Positions 1-5,998 of a stretch of 10,018 nt of DNA are shown piece by piece. The position numbers and the translations under genes are program-made. The notes below the pieces were generated by a model. The model made no database searches. It was not told the origin of the DNA and saw only the letters and a program-made list of their open reading frames with translations. The stretch lies in contig JARCMB010000040.1 of assembly GCA_030248825.1 (NCBI GenBank), forward strand, positions 1 to 10,018, in the 5' to 3' direction. The stretch comes from Pseudanabaenaceae cyanobacterium MP8IB2.15. GTDB lineage: Bacteria; Cyanobacteriota; Cyanobacteriia; Pseudanabaenales; Pseudanabaenaceae. How positions within the stretch are numbered: position 1 is the stretch's first letter; the number at the start of each line of letters is the position of its first letter.

Positions 1-51
1 CAGAGTAAATCTGTTAAGGCTGGTGCTATGAAGCAGAAACCTAAGTCGTGA
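1..51 (+). CDS. 3' end of a TnpB-like RNA-guided nuclease gene (partial)
   Basis: The frame reads through from the window edge and ends at TGA 49-51, leaving only 16 residues (tail SVKAGAMKQKPKS). The fragment is lysine-rich and low in complexity, like the disordered C-termini of many TnpB proteins. It has no diagnostic motif: the RuvC-like catalytic residues and zinc finger would lie upstream of the window. The call therefore rests on position, immediately before a typical IS200/IS605 right-end hairpin, rather than on the protein. TnpB proteins are RNA-guided DNA nucleases that help the element persist. Whether this copy is intact cannot be judged here. Confidence 0.5.
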   Translation, partial: QSKSVKAGAMKQKPKS

Positions 52-99
52 GTCTTAGGAATCCCCATCCTCGCGTAAGCAGGTTGGGGAGGATGTCAA
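1..99 (+). mobile_element. Right end of an IS200/IS605-type transposon (TnpB-encoding)
   Basis: Directly after a short open frame ending in TGA at 49-51 lies a strong hairpin (62-90): TCCCCA pairs with TGGGGA, then CCT with AGG, then GC with GC, closed by a GTAA tetraloop at 75-78. It is followed by GGATGTCAA, ending at 99. An AATCCCC...GGGGAGG hairpin followed by TCAA just after a tnpB stop codon is the usual right end of IS200/IS605 elements in cyanobacteria, where the TnpA transposase recognises the hairpin and cuts at a short tetranucleotide. The left end, any tnpA and most of tnpB lie outside the window. The exact right boundary at 99 is inferred from the TCAA motif. Confidence 0.65.
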
Positions 100-123
100 T
101 CTGTGCTGCTTTAACCTTCAGGC

Positions 124-129
124 GAGGAG
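124..129 (+). promoter_or_regulatory. Shine-Dalgarno site fixing the GTG start at 139
   Basis: GAGGAG ends nine bases before GTG at 139. No ATG in this frame lies near the start of the predicted protein, so this strong site supports the GTG start. No promoter boxes are visible in the roughly 40 bases between the transposon end and this gene. Confidence 0.6.
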
Positions 130-138
130 AACCAACCA

Positions 139-1272
139 GTGACCTATTCCAACCCAGAACTACCTGAGCTACCTCAAACAGACCTCCATCCCGTTGGCAC
201 AATTAATATCGATCAGGTCAACCAAAAGTTGCTAACTCTGGAACGACAATTTCAGAAATGGTCGGGAAAAGTTGACAGTGCGATCTTACAGGTTGAAAAA
301 GATGTGCGGCTCATGTCTCAACTCGCTCTACAAACGGAGCGTAAAGCCTATGAAGTTGGGCAAATGCGGTCGGAAATTGACCAGATTTGCGACACTGTAT
401 CCAATGCCATGTCTCACTTGGGTGGAGTTGAAGGGCTTGAGCAGCTACAGCAGGAACATCAAGATCTGATTTCGACCCTAGAGACATTCCAAATTAGCCA
501 CCGCCAGTTGCAAGAGTTGCAAGACGAAGCATTACGCACAGAAACACGGATTGATGACAAGCTCTCGCAAGCCCAGCGACATATTGAAGAAGTTAACCAA
601 ATTGTGGCGGTGGCTAAAGCCGAATTGGTAAGGCAGGCAATGACTCTGACCGATCGAGTCAAGTTGGGAAATGCCTCAAGTCCTGAGCTGTTAATCCCAA
701 ACCAGACTGGTGTTTCTGACGATCGAGAGTCGATCGATCAGGTTCAAGCTGAGATCGCGAATATTCGGCAAGAAATCCGCGAACGACATTCTGTGCTCAA
801 CCAGATGCACAACGAGGTGGGCGAAGCGATCGATCACCTGCGACAAATGATTGCCGATCAAACGGCTCATCGCATATCAGCTACTCCCCAGTCATTAATT
901 CACGATGAGACAGAAATTGCGCCTGATGAGACAGAAATTGAGGTCGGTCCTGGGTTAGAAGCTATTCGATCGAGATCTCAAGGGTTGTCAATTCCACCGC
1001 CTGGTCCTGCTAGTTCTGCTTCTGGCAATACAGCAGCTTCGGCAACTACTAGAGTTGCCGATCTTGGCATCGTCGAACAAATCCGAGCGGAAATGTATGG
1101 GTTAGTCCAGCAATTTAAAACAGACAAAGAAAATCTGCAACGAGAACAAAAGCAGAAATTAAAGTTACTAGAGCAAAAACTTTACTCGACTCGTCTGATT
1201 TTAGGCGGGGGGATTGTGCTTGCCTTGATTTTGGCTATAGTTTCGATCGGGTTGAAGTTTGTTAGCTTGTAG
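139..1272 (+). CDS. Coiled-coil protein with a C-terminal membrane anchor, function unknown
   Basis: A 377-residue protein that I cannot assign to a named family. Residues about 22-245 are rich in Gln, Glu, Leu and Ile with heptad-like spacing, suggesting long coiled coils broken by a Pro/Ser-containing stretch near 178-195. Residues about 285-304 form a Pro/Ser/Ala/Thr linker, and a short charged helix follows (about 310-350, rich in Lys and Gln). One hydrophobic segment at about 353-373 ends four residues before the C-terminus. There is no N-terminal signal peptide, so it is probably tail-anchored with the coiled coil in the cytoplasm. Acidic residues 256-269 contain a small tandem duplication (DETEIAP/DETEIEV). 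The GTG start has a good GAGGAG site. The gene ends two bases from the convergent kinase gene and begins about 40 bases after a transposon end. Structural or scaffolding roles fit the shape, but this is inference. Confidence 0.8.
   Translation: MTYSNPELPELPQTDLHPVGTINIDQVNQKLLTLERQFQKWSGKVDSAILQVEKDVRLMSQLALQTERKAYEVGQMRSEIDQICDTVSNAMSHLGGVEGLEQLQQEHQDLISTLETFQISHRQLQELQDEALRTETRIDDKLSQAQRHIEEVNQIVAVAKAELVRQAMTLTDRVKLGNASSPELLIPNQTGVSDDRESIDQVQAEIANIRQEIRERHSVLNQMHNEVGEAIDHLRQMIADQTAHRISATPQSLIHDETEIAPDETEIEVGPGLEAIRSRSQGLSIPPPGPASSASGNTAASATTRVADLGIVEQIRAEMYGLVQQFKTDKENLQREQKQKLKLLEQKLYSTRLILGGGIVLALILAIVSIGLKFVSL
904..940 (+). repeat. Tandem 21-bp unit sharing a 16-bp identical core
   Basis: GATGAGACAGAAATTG occurs at 904-919 and again at 925-940, in the same reading frame, giving two DETEI units in the acidic linker of the coiled-coil protein. 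It looks like a recent in-frame slippage duplication of seven codons. Confidence 0.8.
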
Positions 1273-1274
1273 AT

Positions 1275-3212
1275 CTAGCGACAACCTAGTGAGTCTCTTG
1301 TCGGCTTTCGATCGGTAAAAGCCCCAGACGAAATCCTACACAAGTAATCTTTGGCTTGATCTGACAAGTTTTGGACGTTGGTAAAACTGGCATCTTCGAC
1401 CGCAGGGATGTGCCCGACTCTGGCATCACTAAAATCGGCATAGTTGAGATTAGCCCCTTCTAACTTGGTGTCCACTAGATTCGCCGCACTGAGATCGGCA
1501 GAACTCAAATTTGCCCTAGAAAGATTAGTCTGAGATAGGTCGGCAGAGTTAAGGTCGGCTAGCAATAATTTGGCGGATTCAAGTGTGGCAGCAGTTAAAT
1601 TGGCGGCTGTGAGGTTAGTTTCTTGGAGATTTGCTTGTAACAAGTTGGCATCTTGTAAATTTGCCATTACCAGATCAGCCGATCTCAGGTCAGCTCTACT
1701 AAGATCGGCATTAGTAAGATTGGCTTTCATCAATTGTGCGTTCTGTAAAAGAGCATAAGACAATTTGGCGTTACTCAAATTCGCTCGTAGCAAACTCGCG
1801 TCGATCAACTTGGCTTCCCGTAATCTCGCATTTTTTAAGTTGGCATCATTGAGGTTAGCGTCGGTAAGATCTACGCCGATCAGATTGGCATCAGTGAGGA
1901 CTGCCCCACTCAGATCGGCATGATTTAAGTTGGCACTGACCAAACTAGTTCCAATTAGTAATGAATTACTCAAGTTAATACCTTTGAGCATAGCTCCGCT
2001 CAAAACTACCCCCGATAAATTCACGTTACTGAAGTCTCGCTTGCCATCCTTGTAGGCTTTCAGTAATTGCTCTCTGGTCATCTGTACTGGCTGTAAGGGG
2101 TTAGCAGCTAATACTTCCGTTAGATCTGGCAGCTTAACCAGAACTGGTTGGAAAGTTTCCCGATCTTGCACGAGCGCGAATATGCCTAACCCCAGAACTA
2201 CGATCGCAAATAGAGAACCGATCGACCACTTAGACATCTGGAGTTGAGATGTTTTTGGTAGATCGATCGACTGAGATAACCAAGTTGCCAACCTCACGGG
2301 GATCATCTGCCCTCGATCGACTGCGGAGAGAATGCCACTAGAAATTTCACTACTACATCGCCGAACCAGTTGGGCATAGAGAATTTGGGTTTCGGGATCG
2401 TTGATTTGAGCGATCGACTGAAAAACTGGTGAGGCTTCAGGTTGCTTAAAGTCATCCTGCCTAAAGATCAGGTTTTTGTTATCTTCGTGGAAAGAATCCC
2501 ATAGGGCGGGTTGCTGCGCCAAAGCGTTTAAAGACAGCGAGATCACATCAAATGAGAAATCATCGACGGCTTCATTAAAATCAGATAGCGATCGCTCTGG
2601 CAGTTGATAGTTAGGATGTCCGATCTCAACTGGGGGCTTACCTTTGAGCGCAGGTACATACATGCCGTCATAATCCACCAGTTTGAGATGCCCTTGAGCC
2701 GTTACCATGATATTGCCGTGCTGCAAGTCACCGTGAGCGATCCCGACTTCGCGCAAATCCTGTTTCAGTTGTCTGAGCTGATGATTTAATACCATCAATG
2801 CTTCAGGATCGTTGACATGCTCGCCGATGTAGCGGTCTAGTTCTACGCCTTCCACCCATGCCATCTTGAGCGCGGGAAACCATTCGCCCTTGACCAGAAT
2901 GCCCTGCTCGATAAACTCGAAGTCAACCAGATAGGGCAACTGATGCTGCATGAGATGATCGCTGATCGCGGCGTACCGCTTTTGGACATCGACTTGCGGT
3001 ACACGGGTAAAGCAGCGCACCGCCCAGTTACTTTCTTGGTCAAACAGCTTGTAAACCGTAGCAAAATTACCCGACCACAATGTGACTCGTCCCCGCAGAT
3101 TTTTCATCACCTGTGATTGCTGCAACATTCGATCGCGAAAACAGACCTGTGGATTTTGAATCGCCGCAGTAAAGTCGATATTTAGGGGCCAGTTAACCGA
3201 GGATTCAGTCAT
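1275..3212 (-). CDS. Membrane-spanning protein-kinase-like protein with 40 pentapeptide repeats
   Basis: 645 residues from ATG at 3212. Residues about 36-310 are a protein-kinase-like fold: glycine-rich loop WSGNFATV (46-53), AVR at 64-66 where kinases normally have the ATP-binding Lys, catalytic loop HGDLQHGN (Asp162, Asn167), and metal motif DYDG (180-183) followed by MYVP. A hydrophobic helix at about 329-348 is a single transmembrane segment. Residues 397-596 are 40 uninterrupted pentapeptides of the A(D/N)LxX type, expected to fold as a right-handed beta-helix. The tail resembles those of cyanobacterial and thylakoid-lumen pentapeptide proteins, with Cys625 and Cys644. The inferred topology has the kinase in the cytoplasm and the repeats in the periplasm or lumen. 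The ATG overlaps the phosphatase stop by eight bases (ATGACTGA), implying translational coupling. A longer start at 3254 is possible but lies inside the phosphatase and adds unconserved-looking residues. Known kinases beside vWA and PP2C genes belong to the TerY-P-type triads. Substrates are unknown. Confidence 0.85.
   Translation of the reverse strand: MTESSVNWPLNIDFTAAIQNPQVCFRDRMLQQSQVMKNLRGRVTLWSGNFATVYKLFDQESNWAVRCFTRVPQVDVQKRYAAISDHLMQHQLPYLVDFEFIEQGILVKGEWFPALKMAWVEGVELDRYIGEHVNDPEALMVLNHQLRQLKQDLREVGIAHGDLQHGNIMVTAQGHLKLVDYDGMYVPALKGKPPVEIGHPNYQLPERSLSDFNEAVDDFSFDVISLSLNALAQQPALWDSFHEDNKNLIFRQDDFKQPEASPVFQSIAQINDPETQILYAQLVRRCSSEISSGILSAVDRGQMIPVRLATWLSQSIDLPKTSQLQMSKWSIGSLFAIVVLGLGIFALVQDRETFQPVLVKLPDLTEVLAANPLQPVQMTREQLLKAYKDGKRDFSNVNLSGVVLSGAMLKGINLSNSLLIGTSLVSANLNHADLSGAVLTDANLIGVDLTDANLNDANLKNARLREAKLIDASLLRANLSNAKLSYALLQNAQLMKANLTNADLSRADLRSADLVMANLQDANLLQANLQETNLTAANLTAATLESAKLLLADLNSADLSQTNLSRANLSSADLSAANLVDTKLEGANLNYADFSDARVGHIPAVEDASFTNVQNLSDQAKDYLCRISSGAFTDRKPTRDSLGCR
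1425..2024 (-). repeat. DNA encoding 40 consecutive pentapeptide repeats
   Basis: A 600-base stretch with 15-base periodicity, visible on the plus strand as recurring GTTGGC/GTCGGC-type words. Every fifth residue is Leu (Phe in the last unit), giving 40 unbroken units from VNLSG to ADFSD. At four units per coil this would make about ten coils of beta-helix. The repeats are diverged at the DNA level rather than being identical copies, so the array is old. Confidence 0.9.
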
Positions 3213-4185
3213 GAGCTTGGGCGACGATTTCGATGTGCAGTAATGTGGTGTCATCGTTGACGATCTCGTGTCGATCTCGGAGGAGTTCGACCCACGCTGA
3301 GAATGCTGAGTGCGACAGGATCTGATCTAATTGTACCCAAGGATTCTGGCGATCCTCCAAACTAGCTAGAATCCAGCCAGCCAGAGCATCGGTGACAATA
3401 TAGAATCGATCTCCTAGTTGCGCCATGTCAGTGAGATCACGCGCTACGGCAGGTAATTCGGTCTGGCGTAAAGTGCCGATCAGATAAGGTCTATAACCCA
3501 ATTCGCTGCTCTTGGTGAGGGGAAAGCTATATTTTAAGTTGCCATCTCTGACCACAAATAGGCAGGAATCGCCGACCGCAAAAGCTTGCCACTGGAGATC
3601 CTGCTGGATGATCAGACCGATCAGTGTGGCGAAAGTTCCTTGCTCTGCCTTGCGTTTGGCAAACCAGACGAGATTTTGCGATGCTAGCCAGTTTGCCCAG
3701 TTGCGTTGTAATGGCAGGAGCCAGTCGTTGAGATTGCTAGGATTAACAATGCTGTGGGTGGAGATCGATCGATCGACAAAATCCTGCACTAGCTCCTTTG
3801 CCCACTCTCGCGAAAATGATGACTCAGTTGCCCCATCAGATACTGAGAAATAGTCCGCAAAGTCGTCACTCGCACAAGCATAGGCATCTTCACATTCTGC
3901 GGCGGTATTACCTGCTTTGGCGATCGAGTAGCTACTGACAATTTTGACGCGACAGGAACTGTGATCCGAGCAACGATCTGAAGGAATATCTGGGGATAGA
4001 ATTTCTTTAGCAATGATCAGATTAATTTCTGAGATGTCATCTAGCGTTCGATCTTGAGTTCGATCTGGCGGACTAATGTATCGATCGATGAGATCCTCAC
4101 TACGGATTGGCAAGCTCTCAGAAGGAGATTCTTTCTGCTTTGGCGTGAAGCTTTTGTAAACGTAGGCAAATAGCTGTTTGAACAT
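3205..4185 (-). CDS. PP2C-family (PPM) serine/threonine protein phosphatase
   Basis: 326 residues from ATG at 4185, chosen over a TTG at 4209 because GGAGA lies seven bases upstream of the ATG. The PP2C domain occupies about 82-318, after an 80-residue leader of unknown role. Metal-site motifs are present in order: the acidic pair at 99-100, SDGATES (Asp117), AVGDSCLF (Asp206), IVTDALAGW (Asp266) and NDDTT (Asp311-Asp312). The enzyme should remove phosphate from Ser/Thr using two divalent metals. There is no signal peptide or membrane segment, so it is cytoplasmic. It lies 101 bases downstream of the vWA gene and overlaps the kinase gene by eight bases, so it most likely opposes that kinase. 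Phosphatases with this short form of the domain are typical of vWA/PP2C/kinase clusters. Family assignment is firm; the partner is inferred. Confidence 0.9.
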   Translation of the reverse strand: MFKQLFAYVYKSFTPKQKESPSESLPIRSEDLIDRYISPPDRTQDRTLDDISEINLIIAKEILSPDIPSDRCSDHSSCRVKIVSSYSIAKAGNTAAECEDAYACASDDFADYFSVSDGATESSFSREWAKELVQDFVDRSISTHSIVNPSNLNDWLLPLQRNWANWLASQNLVWFAKRKAEQGTFATLIGLIIQQDLQWQAFAVGDSCLFVVRDGNLKYSFPLTKSSELGYRPYLIGTLRQTELPAVARDLTDMAQLGDRFYIVTDALAGWILASLEDRQNPWVQLDQILSHSAFSAWVELLRDRHEIVNDDTTLLHIEIVAQAHD

Positions 4186-4189
4186 TGCG

Positions 4190-4194
4190 TCTCC
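4190..4194 (-). promoter_or_regulatory. Shine-Dalgarno site setting the phosphatase start
   Basis: On the minus strand CAGGAGACGCA precedes ATG at 4185. The GGAGA core is well spaced from this ATG and lies inside the coding stretch of the longer TTG-initiated frame, favouring the shorter protein. Confidence 0.6.
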
Positions 4195-4286
4195 TGCAAG
4201 CCGTCTCAATGCCTATGACATTTGCATTTTGATGACTATAGTTTAGAGCCTGACTCAATGTCTACAGATCGCTTTTTCAGAGATTT

Positions 4287-5129
4287 TTAGCGGAGATTAT
4301 CGGTGCGAGTGCCAATATCTAAAAATTGGATCAGTTTGACTGGATCGGCGTTAAACATAAAAGCTCTCGATTCGGGCGTGACTTTATAGCCTTCCTTTTC
4401 CGCCGCTTTTTGGGCAGCGCGGGGTAAAGGACTAGAAATTTCATACATCAATCGAGCGTAGGGGTCGGCGATCACTTCGGGCGAACTAGGGAAAGAAATT
4501 GGTGGCACATATTCGGCTGATAGGTGAATGTTGTAGAGCAGTACAGAGCCATCATTTGTTTGTAACTGTTTGAGGCTAGCGGCATCATCGGTGGGGTCGC
4601 CATCGGTGGACTCACCATCGGTAATGTTGATCACGGTGGGTGGGTAGCTGTTGGGGTGCTGGTTGACCCATTCTTGCAGCAAGGTATGTGCCATATCAAA
4701 CACGCTGCACATCGCTGTACCACCATTGGCGGTTGACTTAAACCAAATTGGGAAGTCGTTATAAACTTCAACTAATCCACCCATGCCATCGGGGACTTTT
4801 TGGACACGCTTTTCGAGTTCGGATGGATTTTCGTAGATTGTGCTGATTGGCGCGATCGTATGTCCTGCTAATGTGCCATTGAAGGCGGGGCCAACTTCAC
4901 TGCTGTAGCCAATTACGCCGACATCAAAGTAGTTGTAGATTTCATTGCCTTTGACACAACGCTGTCCTAAAGAATCAAGCAAACGATTAACTGAATCTGT
5001 CACAGCTTGAGCTTTTTGGATGCCTTCGCCATCCTTTACCCCAAAAGCATCAGCCATCGATCCTGACTGGTCGATCAGAAATAAGAAACAACTGGGATTG
5101 CGTCGGCTGATTTCTGCTGAGTAGGGCAT
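4287..5129 (-). CDS. von Willebrand factor A (vWA) domain protein, TerY-like
   Basis: 280 residues making a single vWA domain. The strand FLFLIDQSGSM places the metal-ion-dependent adhesion site at Asp20, Ser22 and Ser24. The second element is GGT (Thr138) and the third is ITDGES (Asp171), so the whole MIDAS site is present and metal-dependent partner binding is likely. There is no signal peptide, so the protein is cytoplasmic. The start is the first ATG of the frame; the upstream sequence is a run of T with no clear ribosome site, and the next Met (25) would cut into the MIDAS motif. It is the first gene of the vWA-PP2C-kinase cluster. TerY-like vWA proteins in such clusters are thought to act as adaptors for phosphorylation, but no member with this exact kinase is known to me. 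The C-terminal 60 residues are not recognised. Confidence 0.88.
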   Translation of the reverse strand: MPYSAEISRRNPSCFLFLIDQSGSMADAFGVKDGEGIQKAQAVTDSVNRLLDSLGQRCVKGNEIYNYFDVGVIGYSSEVGPAFNGTLAGHTIAPISTIYENPSELEKRVQKVPDGMGGLVEVYNDFPIWFKSTANGGTAMCSVFDMAHTLLQEWVNQHPNSYPPTVINITDGESTDGDPTDDAASLKQLQTNDGSVLLYNIHLSAEYVPPISFPSSPEVIADPYARLMYEISSPLPRAAQKAAEKEGYKVTPESRAFMFNADPVKLIQFLDIGTRTDNLR

Positions 5130-5218
5130 AAAAAAATATCACAATTTGGTAACTAATACTATGTCTACCACAGTGAATCGACGTTTTGTAACGTATCTTT
5201 GGCTGATGATTTGAGTTG

Positions 5219-5524
5219 TTATGCCGATTCTAATTCTGGGTCGATCAAGTCAATCCGTAGACGTTTACCGATTACTTTTGCCGCCTTGTCCATTGTTTTA
5301 AGAGTTACAGAAGTATTTTTAGGGTCAAGCAATCTTTCCAAGGCAGCACGACTGGTATTCATTGCTTTTGCCATTTCTGTTTTGCTTAATTCTTTCTCTT
5401 TCATCACTTGCTCAACTTGCCATGCCAGCACTCTCTTGATCGCGATCGCGGTGATTTCAGATAAAATCCCGTCTTCTTCAAACAAATCGTCAAGCGAAGA
5501 TCCGACATGATGCTGGTTAATCAT
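5219..5524 (-). CDS. XRE-type antitoxin with helix-turn-helix (HigA-like)
   Basis: 101 residues. Residues about 42-94 contain a helix-turn-helix of the XRE type: LSKTEMAKAMNTSRAALERL, then a second turn through VTLKTMDKAAKVIG, ending in the short strand LRIDL. The N-terminal 40 residues are acidic and are likely to form the toxin-neutralising part. It is the second gene of the pair. Its ATG overlaps the toxin stop by eight bases (ATGATTAA), and a GGAAAG ribosome site lies within the toxin gene. Antitoxins of this class bind palindromes in their own promoter, and such a palindrome lies at 5927-5950. Its partner is the Gp49-like toxin just upstream. Confidence 0.85.
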   Translation of the reverse strand: MINQHHVGSSLDDLFEEDGILSEITAIAIKRVLAWQVEQVMKEKELSKTEMAKAMNTSRAALERLLDPKNTSVTLKTMDKAAKVIGKRLRIDLIDPELESA

Positions 5525-5879
5525 TTTTTCTTTCCAACTTACGTTTACGTTCCAAAGCTAAATCTAAATCTTGCTTAAGTATTTTTTGTGACTTCTTGAT
5601 AAAACCGTGCAACCAGATCATTTCATCACCAATTACGCAGAATATAATCCTGGCGATCCGACTATCAAGATTAGTGCGAACTTCGTAAAGTCCATTGTTT
5701 AGGGGGCGACATGTGGGTAATCCGACGGGAAAACCAAACTCAATCATTTTGATGTCTTCCCCGATTTTGCGCCTATCCTCCTTACTAAGCGACTTTAGCC
5801 ATTCTCTTACGGGTTCATTCCCAGATTCAGTTCTATAAGCTTTAGCATTTAGCTTTTTAAGATCTTTACTGTTGGACAC
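5517..5879 (-). CDS. RelE/HigB-superfamily toxin (Gp49-like), probable mRNA interferase
   Basis: 120 residues. The core (about 14-98) has the expected order for Gp49-like/HigB toxins: the N-terminal helix with EPVREWLKSL, the strand GLYEVRTNLDSRIARIIF, and the basic motif LHGFIKKSQK. Arg68, Arg74 and Arg77 and Lys95-Lys96 are candidates for the RNA-contacting residues. Relatives cleave mRNA on the ribosome and slow growth. The start is GTG at 5879, the first possible start after an in-frame stop a few codons upstream. No good Shine-Dalgarno site precedes it, which fits low toxin translation. The basic C-terminus (LERKRKLERKND) is unusually charged. The toxin gene comes before the antitoxin gene, the higBA order. 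Confidence 0.85.
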   Translation of the reverse strand: MSNSKDLKKLNAKAYRTESGNEPVREWLKSLSKEDRRKIGEDIKMIEFGFPVGLPTCRPLNNGLYEVRTNLDSRIARIIFCVIGDEMIWLHGFIKKSQKILKQDLDLALERKRKLERKND

Positions 5880-5926
5880 TTTTTATGTACAGGTTGGAGA
5901 CGAACTTAAGTCAAATCCGCTAAAAT

Positions 5927-5956
5927 AAACGTATCAAAAATGATACGTTTTGTCAA
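5927..5956 (-). promoter_or_regulatory. Promoter and operator palindrome of the toxin-antitoxin operon
   Basis: On the minus strand TTGACA (5956-5951) is a perfect -35 box. It is followed immediately by a perfect inverted repeat, AAACGTATCA / TGATACGTTT, with a four-base spacer (5950-5927). With 17-base spacing the -10 region would be TACGTT, inside the second arm, so a bound dimer would block RNA polymerase. The palindrome lies about 48 bases before the toxin start. Autorepression by the antitoxin, or by the toxin-antitoxin complex, is the likely regulation. The -10 assignment is weak. Confidence 0.6.
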
Positions 5957-5998
5957 GGCTGATATTATTCTGGGAGGCAAAATATTATGAACAACTTG

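Larger units (their letters stand above)
1..116 (+). ncRNA. Possible 3' part of the TnpB guide RNA (omega/re-RNA) plus guide
   Basis: In characterised IS200/IS605 elements the right end is transcribed as a scaffold RNA overlapping the 3' end of tnpB, and the flanking host DNA just past the element supplies the guide. Here the scaffold would include the GTAA-capped hairpin at 62-90 and end at TCAA (96-99). The guide would begin at about 100 with TCTGTGCTGCTTTAACC. The extent of both parts is inferred, the 5' end lies outside the window, and no transcript evidence is available. Confidence 0.3.

Noticed and set aside
1440..2030. Periodic DNA pattern considered as a CRISPR or tandem-repeat array.
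   Set aside because: The 15-base period is fully explained by pentapeptide coding on the minus strand.
3213..3254. Longer kinase start at 3254 adding 14 residues (MTPHYCTSKSSPKL).
   Set aside because: It lies well inside the phosphatase gene without a ribosome site; the ATG at 3212 makes a typical stop-start overlap.
3766..3776. GATCGATCGATCG-type tandem, considered as a microsatellite or binding site.
   Set aside because: Falls inside the phosphatase reading frame and reflects the general GATCG richness of this genome.
4186..4286. Possible separate promoter for the phosphatase and kinase genes (TATAGT in the gap on the minus strand).
   Set aside because: No -35 box at a suitable distance; the nearest TTGAGT is only 12 bases away.
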